From contig CAYFSO010000044.1 in assembly GCA_964345775.1 (NCBI GenBank), forward strand, positions 1 through 22,436: a stretch of 22,436 bases of DNA. The letters are read 5' to 3'. Every line of letters starts with the position of its first letter. The stretch's first letter is position 1. Shown one piece after another: positions 15,489-22,436 of this stretch. The notes under the pieces were generated by a model that saw only the letters and a list, made by a program, of their open reading frames with translations, was not told the DNA's origin and ran no database searches. Origin of the DNA: M55B154 sp964345775 (GTDB lineage Bacteria; Spirochaetota; UBA4802; UB4802). A program made the translations under genes and the position numbers.

Positions 15489-16631
15489 TTACATCAACAT
15501 TTTGCTCTCTGATTTACCGGACAGCGAATGGTATACATCTCTTATTGATTTTATAAGGGCATCTATTCCAAGCCCGGCATACACAGAACCGACAATACAG
15601 TTATCGTATTTATGCGCGATACCCTGGATAATATCATCAGATTTGACAAGGTCGGCCTTATTAAAAAATATTATTTCCGGTTTTCCATTTGACCCAAGTT
15701 TTACCAGTTCTTTCTCAACAGTCGCGATGGTTTCTTCAATATCCGGTGAATTTATATCTATAACATGAATGAGAAAATCTGCATTATTTATTTCTTCCAG
15801 GGTTGATTTGAACGATTGAATAAGGTCTACCGGCAGATTTCGTATGAACCCAACCGTGTCAGTGAGCAGAACCTTATTACCCGGTTCAACATACACTTCA
15901 CGGGTAAAAGCATCAAGGGTGGCAAAAAGCCTGTTCTCAACAAATAGATCATCTTTTGCCAGTTGATTGATCAACGTAGATTTTCCCGCATTTGTATATC
16001 CCACAACGGCCCCGAGTATTTCAGATGACCGGTTTTTACGGATCAATTGCCTGTGGGACGCGATCTTGTCGAGCTTCTTGTTAAGGGCAGATATTCGTTT
16101 TTGAATATGCCGGCGGTCGGTTTCCAGCATTTTTTCCCCGGGTCCCCTGGTCCCGATACCGCCACCAAGACGAGAGAGCGCTCCACCAAGGCCTTTCAGT
16201 CTTGGTAATATGTATTTCAACTGGGCAAGCTCCACCTGTATCCTGGCCTCCGAGCTTCGCGCGCGCCTCGCAAATATATCAAGTATTACCTCGGTTCGTC
16301 CAATTACCCTGCATTTCAAAACTTCTTCAAGATTTCTCACCTGGGCGGGCTTTAGATTATTCAGGTCAAAAACAAGCAGCTTGATGTCATTGTCAGTGAT
16401 TATTGCACGCAATTTTTCCAGGAATCCCTTACCAACGATGTAGGCGGGATCAAGCCTGTCCCTGCGAACTACCTTTGAACCAACTATAATTCCACCTGCC
16501 GTTTTGATCAGCATCTTCAGCTCGTCAAGTGAATATTCGGCATCTGTTACATGCTGGTTATGGTTTCTCAGTGAAATGCAATATGCCCTTTCGTCTTTCG
16601 ATGATGGTATTCTATTTACTGATGCATCCAT
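15489..16631 (-). CDS. hflX: GTPase HflX
   Basis: 380 residues with the HflX layout: an N-terminal nucleotide-binding domain (about 15-160, with RVIGRTEVILDIFARRA), the HflX-specific GIGTRGPGE (about 159-166), a coiled-coil linker, and a GTPase domain with G1 GYTNAGKST (211-219), G3 DTVGF and G4 NKAD. It is a ribosome-associated GTPase that splits stalled or heat-damaged ribosomes. The switch I region reads TLDAFTRE where most bacteria have TLDPTTR. The start overlaps the end of the DUF192 gene by 20 bp; a GGGG tract lies about 14 nt upstream, a weak site, so coupled translation is likely. Confidence 0.96.
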   Translation of the reverse strand: MDASVNRIPSSKDERAYCISLRNHNQHVTDAEYSLDELKMLIKTAGGIIVGSKVVRRDRLDPAYIVGKGFLEKLRAIITDNDIKLLVFDLNNLKPAQVRNLEEVLKCRVIGRTEVILDIFARRARSSEARIQVELAQLKYILPRLKGLGGALSRLGGGIGTRGPGEKMLETDRRHIQKRISALNKKLDKIASHRQLIRKNRSSEILGAVVGYTNAGKSTLINQLAKDDLFVENRLFATLDAFTREVYVEPGNKVLLTDTVGFIRNLPVDLIQSFKSTLEEINNADFLIHVIDINSPDIEETIATVEKELVKLGSNGKPEIIFFNKADLVKSDDIIQGIAHKYDNCIVGSVYAGLGIDALIKSIRDVYHSLSGKSESKMLM

Positions 16632-17070
16632 TAAATATTACTTTACATCCCCTGGTAATGTTATGCTTTTTAAACCAGCCCCTGTTCACTTCAATTGCGT
16701 ACATGGCTGGTTCTTTTGAAGTACAAGGTGGATTGATACGAAACGGTTCCATCTGGTATATTTCGTTGATTATCCCATCTTTACTTATAAACGCTATGCT
16801 GAGGGGAATGGAAGTGTTTTTCATCCAGAATTTCATTTGCTTTTCCCTGGAAAACACAAACAACATTCCCCTGTCTTCAGCAAGAAGCTCACGGAACATG
16901 AGACCCTTCTGTCTCTCCCTGTATGTCCGTGCTATCTCTACCTGCAAATGTATCTTTCTTTCTGACTTGCTTACTATTAATATATCACAAATATTTTCAT
17001 CGGCAAGTATGGCCGGTGAAAATATTGACATCAATGTTACTATTGTAAGGGATATTAATTTAAAATTCAT
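16612..17070 (-). CDS. Exported DUF192-family protein
   Basis: 152 residues: signal peptide (LISLTIVTLMSIFSPAILA), then a DUF192 domain recognised by RQKGLMFRELLAEDRGMLFV, the MKFWMKNTSIPLSIAFIS strand and a C-terminal AIEVNRGWFKKHNITRGCKV. The biochemical role of DUF192 is not established. It overlaps both neighbours (11 bp with the small OMP gene, 20 bp with hflX) and probably depends on translational coupling. Confidence 0.9.
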   Translation of the reverse strand: MNFKLISLTIVTLMSIFSPAILADENICDILIVSKSERKIHLQVEIARTYRERQKGLMFRELLAEDRGMLFVFSREKQMKFWMKNTSIPLSIAFISKDGIINEIYQMEPFRINPPCTSKEPAMYAIEVNRGWFKKHNITRGCKVIFNGCISK

Positions 17071-17806
17071 TGCTGTATTCGATACGAATTATGCGATTGG
17101 CAGGTTCATCTTTCTGCATAAGAACATCGAATTCAATACCAAGTTGGTACATATATGAATATCGCATACCAACATTATACAACCATTCAGTAGTTCTTCC
17201 AAAATTGTAATATATTCTTTCAGATTCTGCCTTAAAGACGAAATACTCTCCCAGTGGGATATCCAGTGACACAAAATAGGATGTATCTTCAGGCACATAG
17301 TCTGGCTGCGTTGGTACGCGAATTCCAAAATGAAAATGCTGTTCATCGTTAAAAAGATATATGGGCTTTGTAATTACAGCATAAGGACCGTAGATCATCC
17401 TGTTCAATTCATTATTAGCATTATACGTCTTTCCTTCCTGTCCAATGTAAAAAGAGTCATACCCTATGGCAAACGATATGGGAAACATCTCCCAGCCGTC
17501 CGTGAACTTCAGTTTTGCTATTACGCCCGGTACATTTGGTTCAATTTCGTCTTTACCAATAGCGTTCTGCATGTCAACTGATACTCCCATGTAAAAGTTA
17601 TCATGCAGACCGATAAAACTCTTGAGCTCAACACCGCCATTGTCATATCCCAGGAAAGACATTTGGTATGTACCCCTCGCTATAGTATACGCGCTTGGTG
17701 TATCTATAACGGTTGTATTCCTGACATAATATTGCGCATATAACGGCAGGGAAAAGGATACAATAAATACAGCAGAAACTATTGATACTATTATTTTTTT
17801 TACCAT
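17060..17806 (-). CDS. Small outer membrane beta-barrel protein
   Basis: 248 residues with a signal peptide (IVSIVSAVFIVSFSLPLYA, cleavage before QYYV). The mature part alternates polar and aromatic residues in strands (YQMSFLGYDNGGVELKSFIG, FYMGVSVDMQNAIG, PISFAIGYDSFYIGQ, YNVGMRYSYMYQLGIEFDV) and ends IEYSNEF with the terminal phenylalanine of outer membrane barrels. The opening TPSAYTIARGTYQMSF motif recurs, from memory, in conserved hypothetical OMPs of spirochaetes. The function is unknown. A dyad at 17819-17855 lies 12 nt upstream of its start. Confidence 0.8.
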   Translation of the reverse strand: MVKKIIVSIVSAVFIVSFSLPLYAQYYVRNTTVIDTPSAYTIARGTYQMSFLGYDNGGVELKSFIGLHDNFYMGVSVDMQNAIGKDEIEPNVPGVIAKLKFTDGWEMFPISFAIGYDSFYIGQEGKTYNANNELNRMIYGPYAVITKPIYLFNDEQHFHFGIRVPTQPDYVPEDTSYFVSLDIPLGEYFVFKAESERIYYNFGRTTEWLYNVGMRYSYMYQLGIEFDVLMQKDEPANRIIRIEYSNEF

Positions 17807-17818
17807 GATATATTCAAT

Positions 17819-17855
17819 CCGATAAATATATTAAGCCCTTTAAAGATTTTATCGG
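17819..17855. promoter_or_regulatory. 8-bp inverted repeat before the small OMP gene
   Basis: CCGATAAA at 17819-17826 and TTTATCGG at 17848-17855 form a dyad with a 21-nt loop, ending 12 nt from the OMP start codon. It shares the CCGATAA/TTATCGG core with the dyad before the M23 gene. The 67-bp gap also separates this operon from rph. Confidence 0.4.
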
Positions 17856-17873
17856 ACGAAAGTAAAAATGTAA

Positions 17874-18587
17874 TTACTCATATTCTTTTTGTATATCAAA
17901 GAGAGACGAGATGGCGTCCCGCGACACATCGATCATCCTGTTAAGTTCATCTATGCTGTATGAACGTTGCTCACCGGTACCCTGTAATTCAACAAGGTTG
18001 AGATCCCCGTCCATAATGATATTCATATCAATATCAGCATTTGCGTCTTCATTGTAATCGAGATCAAGCAGCAGCTGGTCACCAATAAAACCTGTAGAGA
18101 TTGCCCCTACCCTGTTTTTAAGGGGATTTGCCGTAATGGTACCATTTTCTTCCAGCTTTTTGATTGCACGGGAAAGGGCTATATACCCCCCGGTAATCGC
18201 GGCGGTTCGCGTGCCGCCGTCAGCCTGCAGCACATCGCAGTCAACGGTGATGGTGACCCCCTTCAGCATTGAAAGATCAACCACGTTTCTCAGGCACCTT
18301 GCGATGAGCCTGCGTATTTCAACTGACCTGCCATCGGGACGAATCCCGGATGGTGATTTTCTTGGAGATGTTGAATACGGTAAAAGTGAATACTCGGCGG
18401 TTATCCAACCGTATCCCTTTTCATCAGCGTGTGCCGGCACATCGAAGGAGGTAGATGCGGCACATATAACCCTTGTGTTTCCCATGGAAAAAAGTACAGA
18501 TCCGTCAGCAGCCGGACAGAATTCCGGAATTACCTTAACGTCCCTAATCTCATCGATAGCCCTGCATTTCCTGTTCCAGCTGTTCAT
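17874..18587 (-). CDS. rph: Ribonuclease PH
   Basis: 237 residues, full length for RNase PH, the phosphate-dependent 3'-5' exonuclease that trims tRNA 3' ends. Clear family segments are RAIDEIRDVKVIPEF, DGSVLFSMGNTRVICAAS, GWITAEYSLLPYST, DGRSVEIRRLIARCLR, VTITVDCDVLQADGGTRTA and LLDLDYNEDANADIDMNIIM, covering the phosphate-binding arginine and metal-binding acidic residues. The ATG at 18587 has GGAG 13 nt upstream. The start lies 38 bp inside the end of the PorV-like gene, a long overlap that suggests coupled translation. Confidence 0.96.
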   Translation of the reverse strand: MNSWNRKCRAIDEIRDVKVIPEFCPAADGSVLFSMGNTRVICAASTSFDVPAHADEKGYGWITAEYSLLPYSTSPRKSPSGIRPDGRSVEIRRLIARCLRNVVDLSMLKGVTITVDCDVLQADGGTRTAAITGGYIALSRAIKKLEENGTITANPLKNRVGAISTGFIGDQLLLDLDYNEDANADIDMNIIMDGDLNLVELQGTGEQRSYSIDELNRMIDVSRDAISSLFDIQKEYE

Positions 18588-19773
18588 TTCTTTCTTTCAA
18601 CTCCTTCAATTCATTCAAGTCTTTGATCTTCTTATCAACATTTTTGTGATAGGGATTATAATCTTCAGCTTTCTGGAATTCAGAGATGGCTGCCTCGATA
18701 TCGTCACCTATGAAATACCTTATACCCCGCTGGTAATGTTTCTCTGCGTTGATCTTGTCTTCAGTGGTTATAACCTTGGGAATAAGCTTAAATGTGATAC
18801 TAAATGAATAGACCGGTCCGAATATACCCGTATCGGTGTATGAACTGTCAATTACAAACGAAACATTCTTGATCACATAGTTGAATCCCAGGCCAAGTGA
18901 ATACCCGCCCGCATCGTTGAACCGGTACCCTCCCCTGAATGAAAGGATGTCAAGATAGTTAAATTCAACACCGGTATTCAACCTGAAACTTTCGTCAAAC
19001 CCCGATGTAAAGTCATACAGGTCGGATGAGTCAATCATATTTTCCAAGGCATCAACATTGAACATAAGCCAGTGGGTGGGCTTGTACGAAGCACCAAGCC
19101 GCAACAGTCGTGGCAGGTCATCATCTTTGGCCCTTGTACCCATATTCTGTATGGACATCCCGAGTGAAAAGTTTCGAACAGGACTGTCGAATGGTGAGAA
19201 CATGTACAGTCTTTTCATGATCCCCGTGTCAAAGGCAACGGAATGCAACTGCAGCGTGTCAATTCGCTGGTATATGTATTTAAACGAGCCGCCTACTTCC
19301 ATGAAACCAAGTGAATAGCCGTATGACATCACGTTGCTCATGTTATAAAAATACACAGTTCCTGTCTTGTTCCCGTCAATATCGATCTTGTCAAATGGCG
19401 GCACCCAGAAAACCGAATTGGAAAGACCCATATGACCACCCAGCAGTGGAAACGAAGCGGATACATTTTCAAAACGTGAATCGAGAATGAGTTCCTGGTG
19501 CATTACCTGGAGCATTGGAAACTTCAGGGTTCCAAGTCCTGCCGGATTATAGTAAATCGAGTTGATATCATCGGTAGCCGCGGTAAACGCTTCGCCCATC
19601 CCCAGTGGGCGGCTTCCAACACCGAGTTCAAGAAAGTCAGCACCTGAAGTGCCCGCAGTACCCGCCGCACTGCCGGGAACACTGCTATATATAACAATGC
19701 AGGCAGCCAAAAGTATCAATGGCAGCCTGTGTTTTAGTATCCCGAGGATATAATTTGTATATACATTGAACAT
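18550..19773 (-). CDS. PorV/UPF0164-family outer membrane protein with TPR and coiled-coil tail
   Basis: 407 residues. After a leader (ILLAACIVIYSSVPGSA) comes the family hallmark GADFLELGVGSRPLGMGEAF followed by INSIYYNPAGL, then a FadL-like barrel with regular aromatic strands to about 335. The last 70 residues differ: a TPR-like repeat (EKHYQRGIRYFIGDDIEAAI, FQKAEDYNPYHKNV) and a charged coiled coil (LKELKERNEQLEQEMQG). PorV itself belongs to type IX secretion, but no other T9SS gene is here, so the role is not assigned. The start is uncertain: no good ribosome binding site precedes the ATG at 19773. Confidence 0.87.
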   Translation of the reverse strand: MFNVYTNYILGILKHRLPLILLAACIVIYSSVPGSAAGTAGTSGADFLELGVGSRPLGMGEAFTAATDDINSIYYNPAGLGTLKFPMLQVMHQELILDSRFENVSASFPLLGGHMGLSNSVFWVPPFDKIDIDGNKTGTVYFYNMSNVMSYGYSLGFMEVGGSFKYIYQRIDTLQLHSVAFDTGIMKRLYMFSPFDSPVRNFSLGMSIQNMGTRAKDDDLPRLLRLGASYKPTHWLMFNVDALENMIDSSDLYDFTSGFDESFRLNTGVEFNYLDILSFRGGYRFNDAGGYSLGLGFNYVIKNVSFVIDSSYTDTGIFGPVYSFSITFKLIPKVITTEDKINAEKHYQRGIRYFIGDDIEAAISEFQKAEDYNPYHKNVDKKIKDLNELKELKERNEQLEQEMQGYR

Positions 19774-19821
19774 GTTTATGTGATACCGATGAATGTCACA
19801 ACCTGTGCAATAAAAACGGAA

Positions 19822-20940
19822 TTACAATTTTTCAATTTTCCTGAGCAAACCCATACTGTGCGAAAATTCTTTGTTATCATATGAATCAAAGGTGATCATT
19901 CCGGGAAAAATATTTTGTATGGTAGTAAAGAATGATTCAACTATATCCACGTCAGACGTATCCGCGAACAGCAATATTATATCCTTTTCATGACGCAATA
20001 TCATGGATGCGGGGGAAAGCTGGCATTGAAGCTTGAATGTAATATAATGCCAGAGATACACCATTTCTTCGGTGAATGCAACTACTGAATGCATGAGATA
20101 TACCTTGCCTGAGTCCTGGTACCGGGATAGAAGAAAAAAGTACTCGTATATCCGGTACAGGTTTTCAAGCGGCCTTTCGAGTATGAACATTTTGGATGGA
20201 TTATTCCTCTCGTATTCAAGTTCAACCAGAACCAGTTCATAAATGAGCGTATCGCTGAGTAAACGGTACAATTCTTCTGCTGTGAATGAATAATCCGGTG
20301 GAATACGCAGAACGAGAATGGAAGAGAACCTGCTCTTGAAGATCCTGCTGTCGTACAGGTGATCAGCATCCATGAAAAAGTTATCAACTATATTCCCCAG
20401 GGAAACGAAATATATGTTTCTTTCGTGGTGCTCGTCATCATCCATGAATCTTTTCTTCAGAAAGGTGTTATTGAGTATTTCTTCATGATCCAGCAATACT
20501 CCATGCCTGTTCTTCCTGATATCCCTGTATAACTTTTCAGATACATCAACCAGGAGATTCTCGCTGGTAAATGATGAACTGGTTTTCGAAACCGGTTTGA
20601 AGCACTGGTTTGCGATGTTATACGAAAGTAATGCAAACTGGTCAAACTTCAGCTGTTCCAGCCTGTTATGAAGAAGCGTGACCGGATCCATGTCCCGGTC
20701 AATTGCATCCAATATTTCTTCATTTGGGAATTCAACCGGGCCATGCATTTCCAGCATGTTTACAGCCCTGTAATACAGGGCATGTAACCGCTTAAGCATC
20801 TGCCTGGGAGACTCAATGCTGTCTACATCATCGGGGGAATGCCCTGTTACCTTGTGAACCAGGTCCTTTAATTCGCTGTTGAATGTCTTTTCACGAATTT
20901 TCTGAAGTTCTTCGTCGAAAGCGGATTCCACATTATCCAA
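19822..20940 (-). CDS. Unrecognised protein; possible sensor with degenerate GGDEF-like end
   Basis: 372 residues, soluble, no signal peptide or membrane span. Residues 1-110 are helical and acidic, the middle (about 115-235) alternates helix and strand (RNIYFVSLGNIVDNF, FSSILVLRIPPDYSF) and could be GAF-like, and the C-terminus MILRHEKDIILLFADTSDVD, then VESFFTTIQNIFPG, resembles the GGDEF strand-turn-strand with GGDEF replaced by HEKDI. If this is right, cyclase activity would be lost. GGAGG lies 7 nt before the ATG. It sits 24 bp after nadA and 48 bp before the PorV-like gene. The domain reading is my inference. Confidence 0.75.
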   Translation of the reverse strand: MDNVESAFDEELQKIREKTFNSELKDLVHKVTGHSPDDVDSIESPRQMLKRLHALYYRAVNMLEMHGPVEFPNEEILDAIDRDMDPVTLLHNRLEQLKFDQFALLSYNIANQCFKPVSKTSSSFTSENLLVDVSEKLYRDIRKNRHGVLLDHEEILNNTFLKKRFMDDDEHHERNIYFVSLGNIVDNFFMDADHLYDSRIFKSRFSSILVLRIPPDYSFTAEELYRLLSDTLIYELVLVELEYERNNPSKMFILERPLENLYRIYEYFFLLSRYQDSGKVYLMHSVVAFTEEMVYLWHYITFKLQCQLSPASMILRHEKDIILLFADTSDVDIVESFFTTIQNIFPGMITFDSYDNKEFSHSMGLLRKIEKL

Positions 20941-20963
20941 CTACTGCCTCCTGCCACGTTCTA

Positions 20964-21875
20964 TCAGGATAATTCGAGCATCCTGGTAAGGCTGTTCAGT
21001 GCCTTGATCCTGATATCCTCTGGTACCGTGATTTCAGGTTCCTCATTTTCAAGAGATCTCAATACCTTTTCAACTGTTATCTTCTTCATATTAGGACATA
21101 TAAAATCTTTTGACGCAAGTATATATTCTTTATCGGGTGCTACAGACTGCAACTTGTGTATCATTCCTTTTTCTGTTCCAACAATTATCTTTTGCCTATC
21201 CGTTTCCTTTACGAAGGTTACCATTTGACCGGTTGATAATACTTCGTCAGCAAGGTCAACCACCTCCCGGTTGCATTCGGGGTGTACCATGACAACAGCA
21301 TCAGGATGTAATTCCCTCGTTTTTTTTAATTCTTCGGCAGAATACTGTTCATGCGTGGGACAGAAACCCTTCCATGGAATTATTTTTTTGTCAGTGAAAC
21401 GCTGAACATAATCCGCAAGATTTTTATCAGGCAGGAAAAGTACGGTGTCCCCCTCCACTTTCTGTACAATTTTTACCGCGTTAGATGATGTACAGCATAC
21501 ATCTGATTCTGCTTTTATCTCAGCGGTGGAGTTTATATAGGTAACCACGGTAGCTTCAGGATATTGCCTTTTCATTTTTACCAGGGCATCAACGTCTGCC
21601 ATATCGGCCATGGGACAGCCTGCCGATTCTTCAGGCAGCAAAACTTTTTTTTGGGGTGATAATATATATGCTGATTCTGCCATAAAATGTACGCCACAGA
21701 ATACAATGATATCAGCATCATTATTGGCCGCAATCCTTGCCAGCTCAAGCGAATCGCCAGTATAATGGGCCATATCCTGGATTTCAGCATTCTGGTAATT
21801 GTGGGCCATGAGTATGGCATTCTTTTCTGCTGCAAGTTGGTGTATCTTTTTAACGATATCGGGATCTCTGTTCAT
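20964..21875 (-). CDS. nadA: Quinolinate synthase NadA
   Basis: 303 residues, the size of the short (archaeal/Thermotoga-type) NadA. It condenses iminoaspartate with dihydroxyacetone phosphate to quinolinate in NAD synthesis. The three 4Fe-4S ligands are seen as C87 (ESAGCPMAD), C172 (GFCPTH) and C260 (FICPNMKKI); MAHNYQNAEIQD, DVCCTSSNA and MVHPECNREV are further signatures. AGGAACC precedes the ATG. No nadB or nadC is nearby, so iminoaspartate must come from an enzyme encoded elsewhere (L-aspartate oxidase or dehydrogenase). Confidence 0.97.
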   Translation of the reverse strand: MNRDPDIVKKIHQLAAEKNAILMAHNYQNAEIQDMAHYTGDSLELARIAANNDADIIVFCGVHFMAESAYILSPQKKVLLPEESAGCPMADMADVDALVKMKRQYPEATVVTYINSTAEIKAESDVCCTSSNAVKIVQKVEGDTVLFLPDKNLADYVQRFTDKKIIPWKGFCPTHEQYSAEELKKTRELHPDAVVMVHPECNREVVDLADEVLSTGQMVTFVKETDRQKIIVGTEKGMIHKLQSVAPDKEYILASKDFICPNMKKITVEKVLRSLENEEPEITVPEDIRIKALNSLTRMLELS

Positions 21876-21904
21876 CTAAGGTTCCTGTAAAAGTTAATGC
21901 TAAT

Positions 21905-21933
21905 GAAATAACAGCCATGCGGCATTCAGGCAA
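21905..21933 (-). promoter_or_regulatory. Candidate nadA promoter
   Basis: On the minus strand TTGCCT (-35, 21928-21933) is separated by 17 bp from TATTTC (-10, 21905-21910), which is preceded by TGT as in an extended -10. The start codon is 30 nt from the -10. It sits between the tRNA terminator and nadA, where a promoter is needed. Confidence 0.4.
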
Positions 21934-21939
21934 GGATTT

Positions 21940-21955
21940 TTTCCCGGTCGGGAAA
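21940..21955. other. Short palindrome upstream of nadA promoter
   Basis: TTTCCC-GGTC-GGGAAA is a perfect 6-bp stem with a 4-nt loop, beside the tRNA terminator and 7 bp from the nadA -35. It could be an operator or part of the terminator region; it has no T-run of its own. Confidence 0.3.
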
Positions 21956-21991
21956 TAAAAAAGGACGAGTCAGAAAGTTCCAACTCGTCCT
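21956..21991 (-). terminator. Rho-independent terminator of tRNA-Asn
   Basis: On the minus strand AGGACGAGT (21983-21991) and ACTCGTCCT (21962-21970) form a perfect 9-bp stem with a 12-nt loop, followed directly by a T-run and A (TTTTTTA). It lies 6 nt after the mature 3' end of the tRNA. Confidence 0.9.
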
Positions 21992-21997
21992 GTTATG

Positions 21998-22070
21998 CTC
22001 CCCCGGTTGGACTCGAACCAACGACCTACTGGTTAACAGCCAGTTGCTCTACCGATTGAGCTACAGGGGA
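21998..22070 (-). tRNA. tRNA-Asn (anticodon GTT)
   Basis: The 73-nt cloverleaf is complete on the minus strand: acceptor TCCCCTG with CGGGGGA (one G-T pair), D arm with AGCTCAATCGGTAGAGC, anticodon loop CTGTTAA giving GTT for asparagine, T arm GTTGG-TTCGAGT-CCAAC, discriminator G. The CCA end is not encoded (CAT follows) and must be added enzymatically. Confidence 0.98.
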
Positions 22071-22269
22071 ATATTATATGAAATGTCAAAATGTCAAAGA
22101 GCTTCGTATACGTTGTCTTGTTCAAATTATTCTAGATAATTAATCTAATTTAGTAAAATTTTTATCACTCAAGTGTCCAACTTAATACCAACTTACAGCG
22201 ATTCATGTCAATCATTTTATCACATTTTTTTATGAATCATTATTTTTTTTATTAGCTATGACTTTATTC
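22071..22269. other. AT-rich intergenic region with tandem 8-mers
   Basis: No gene is supported in these 199 bp. Next to the tRNA there is a tandem repeat of ATGTCAAA (22083-22098). On the minus strand it reads as two overlapping TTGACA-like hexamers followed by TATAAT, but that -10 lies only 1-2 nt from the mature tRNA 5' end, too close for a normal promoter. The remainder is AT-rich with T-runs. The last 8 bp (CTTTATTC, 22262-22269) are the left copy of the target duplication of the following element. Confidence 0.5.
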
Positions 22270-22380
22270 GTAGCTTCTCAAAAACAGGGGGCTGCCCCGC
22301 CGAAGGCGGGGCGGCACTCTGTTTTTTTCAGTAGTTAGCAGCAAAAGCATTTATTGTGCCCCCTGAAAATGAGAAGCTAC
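22270..22380. mobile_element. 111-bp MITE-like element with 8-bp target site duplication
   Basis: The ends 22270-22292 and 22358-22380 are 23-bp inverted repeats with 19 of 23 positions matching: GTAGCTTCTCA and CAGGGGGC are shared, and a 4-bp A/T block differs. The element is flanked on both sides by the identical octamer CTTTATTC (22262-22269 and 22381-22388), a classic target duplication. It has no coding capacity, so it would need a transposase encoded elsewhere. The interior is GC-rich, unlike its AT-rich surroundings. The parent IS family is not recognised; several families make 8-bp duplications. Confidence 0.8.
22280..22328. terminator. Possible bidirectional terminator inside the MITE-like element
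   Basis: GCCCCGCC (22294-22301), a GAA loop and GGCGGGGC (22305-22312) form a perfect 8-bp GC stem. Outside it AAAAACAG (22280-22287) pairs with CTGTTTTT (22319-22326), leaving an internal loop. T-runs follow on both strands (CTGTTTTTTT plus; CTGTTTTTG minus). It could stop transcripts of the OmpA-family gene before the tRNA. Confidence 0.5.
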
Positions 22381-22382
22381 CT

Positions 22383-22436
22383 TTATTCAATAATCTTAAA
22401 TTCGGTTCTGCGGTTAAGTTCATCAATACCCGTTCC
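22383..22436 (-). CDS. OmpA-family protein, C-terminal end (partial)
   Basis: On the minus strand the frame entering from the window edge encodes 17 residues ending IDELNRRTEFKIIE and then TAA (22383-22385). LNRRTEFKI is the usual last strand of the OmpA-type peptidoglycan-binding domain (N-R-R-x-E-F). The protein continues beyond the window. Its stop codon lies within the right-hand copy of the element's target duplication, so the insertion left the gene intact. Confidence 0.75.
   Translation of the reverse strand, partial: GTGIDELNRRTEFKIIE

Noticed and set aside
18550..19773. Type IX secretion component PorV
   Set aside because: The family is broad (UPF0164/PorV/PorQ) and no other T9SS gene is visible, so the specific role is not supported.
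22071..22098. Strong promoter for the tRNA made of TTGACA and TATAAT
   Set aside because: Spacing between hexamers is 13 or 5 bp, and the TATAAT ends 1-2 nt before the mature tRNA, so the geometry is wrong.
22083..22098. CRISPR-like repeats
   Set aside because: Only a two-unit tandem 8-mer with no spacers; no array or cas gene is present in the window.

Overview
This 22.4 kb window comes from a Gram-negative bacterium of moderate GC. It encodes an outer membrane beta-barrel set (TonB-dependent receptor, PorV/UPF0164-type protein, OmpA-type C-terminus), lipoproteins with clear lipoboxes and a periplasmic TonB/ExbB/ExbD machine. The UPF0164/PorV-like protein, split transketolase, small OMP of a family I associate with spirochaetes and many TPR/LysM envelope proteins suggest Spirochaetota or a neighbouring FCB-like lineage. 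This is inference from gene content; no rRNA or marker phylogeny is available here.

Layout. 1-66: tail of a plus-strand gene. 128-603 (minus): antitoxin/ParE-type toxin pair with a dyad in its upstream region. 708-1304 (minus): HAD-like protein with an odd N-terminal extension. 1407-2408 (plus): metallo-beta-lactamase-fold hydrolase. 2531-6357 (plus): DASS/SLC13 anion transporter, transketolase N and C subunits, and a very divergent RpiB/LacAB-type isomerase, probably one carbohydrate operon. 6362-12844 (minus): exbB-exbD-exbD-tonB-TonB-dependent receptor, then two related lipoproteins and a GH18-like protein. 13131-15433 (minus): TPR protein and LysM/M23 peptidase. 15489-17806 (minus): hflX, a DUF192 protein and a small outer membrane protein. 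17874-21875 (minus): nadA, an unrecognised 372-residue protein, a PorV/UPF0164 protein with a TPR/coiled-coil tail, and rph. 21998-22070 (minus): tRNA-Asn with a strong terminator. 22270-22380: a 111-bp MITE-like element. 22383-22436 (minus): end of an OmpA-family gene.

Two things stand out. First, the plus-strand operon pairs a split transketolase with an RpiB-family protein that keeps the catalytic cysteine but has lost, by eye, the Asp-His pair of the first loop, the ring-opening histidine and the phosphate-binding arginines. This suggests a non-canonical, perhaps four-carbon or non-phosphorylated substrate, as in the sulfo-transketolase pathway or a related route. Second, the element at 22270-22380 has 23-bp imperfect terminal inverted repeats and a perfect 8-bp target duplication. 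It lies exactly at the stop codon of the OmpA-family gene and carries a GC-rich hairpin flanked by A and T runs that could act as a bidirectional terminator.

The minus-strand block 6362-12844 forms a self-contained TonB transport module (energiser, transducer, receptor). The envelope genes around it (LysM/M23, TPR, small OMP, PorV-like) fit a cell-surface maintenance neighbourhood, with housekeeping genes (hflX, rph, nadA, tRNA-Asn) interspersed.
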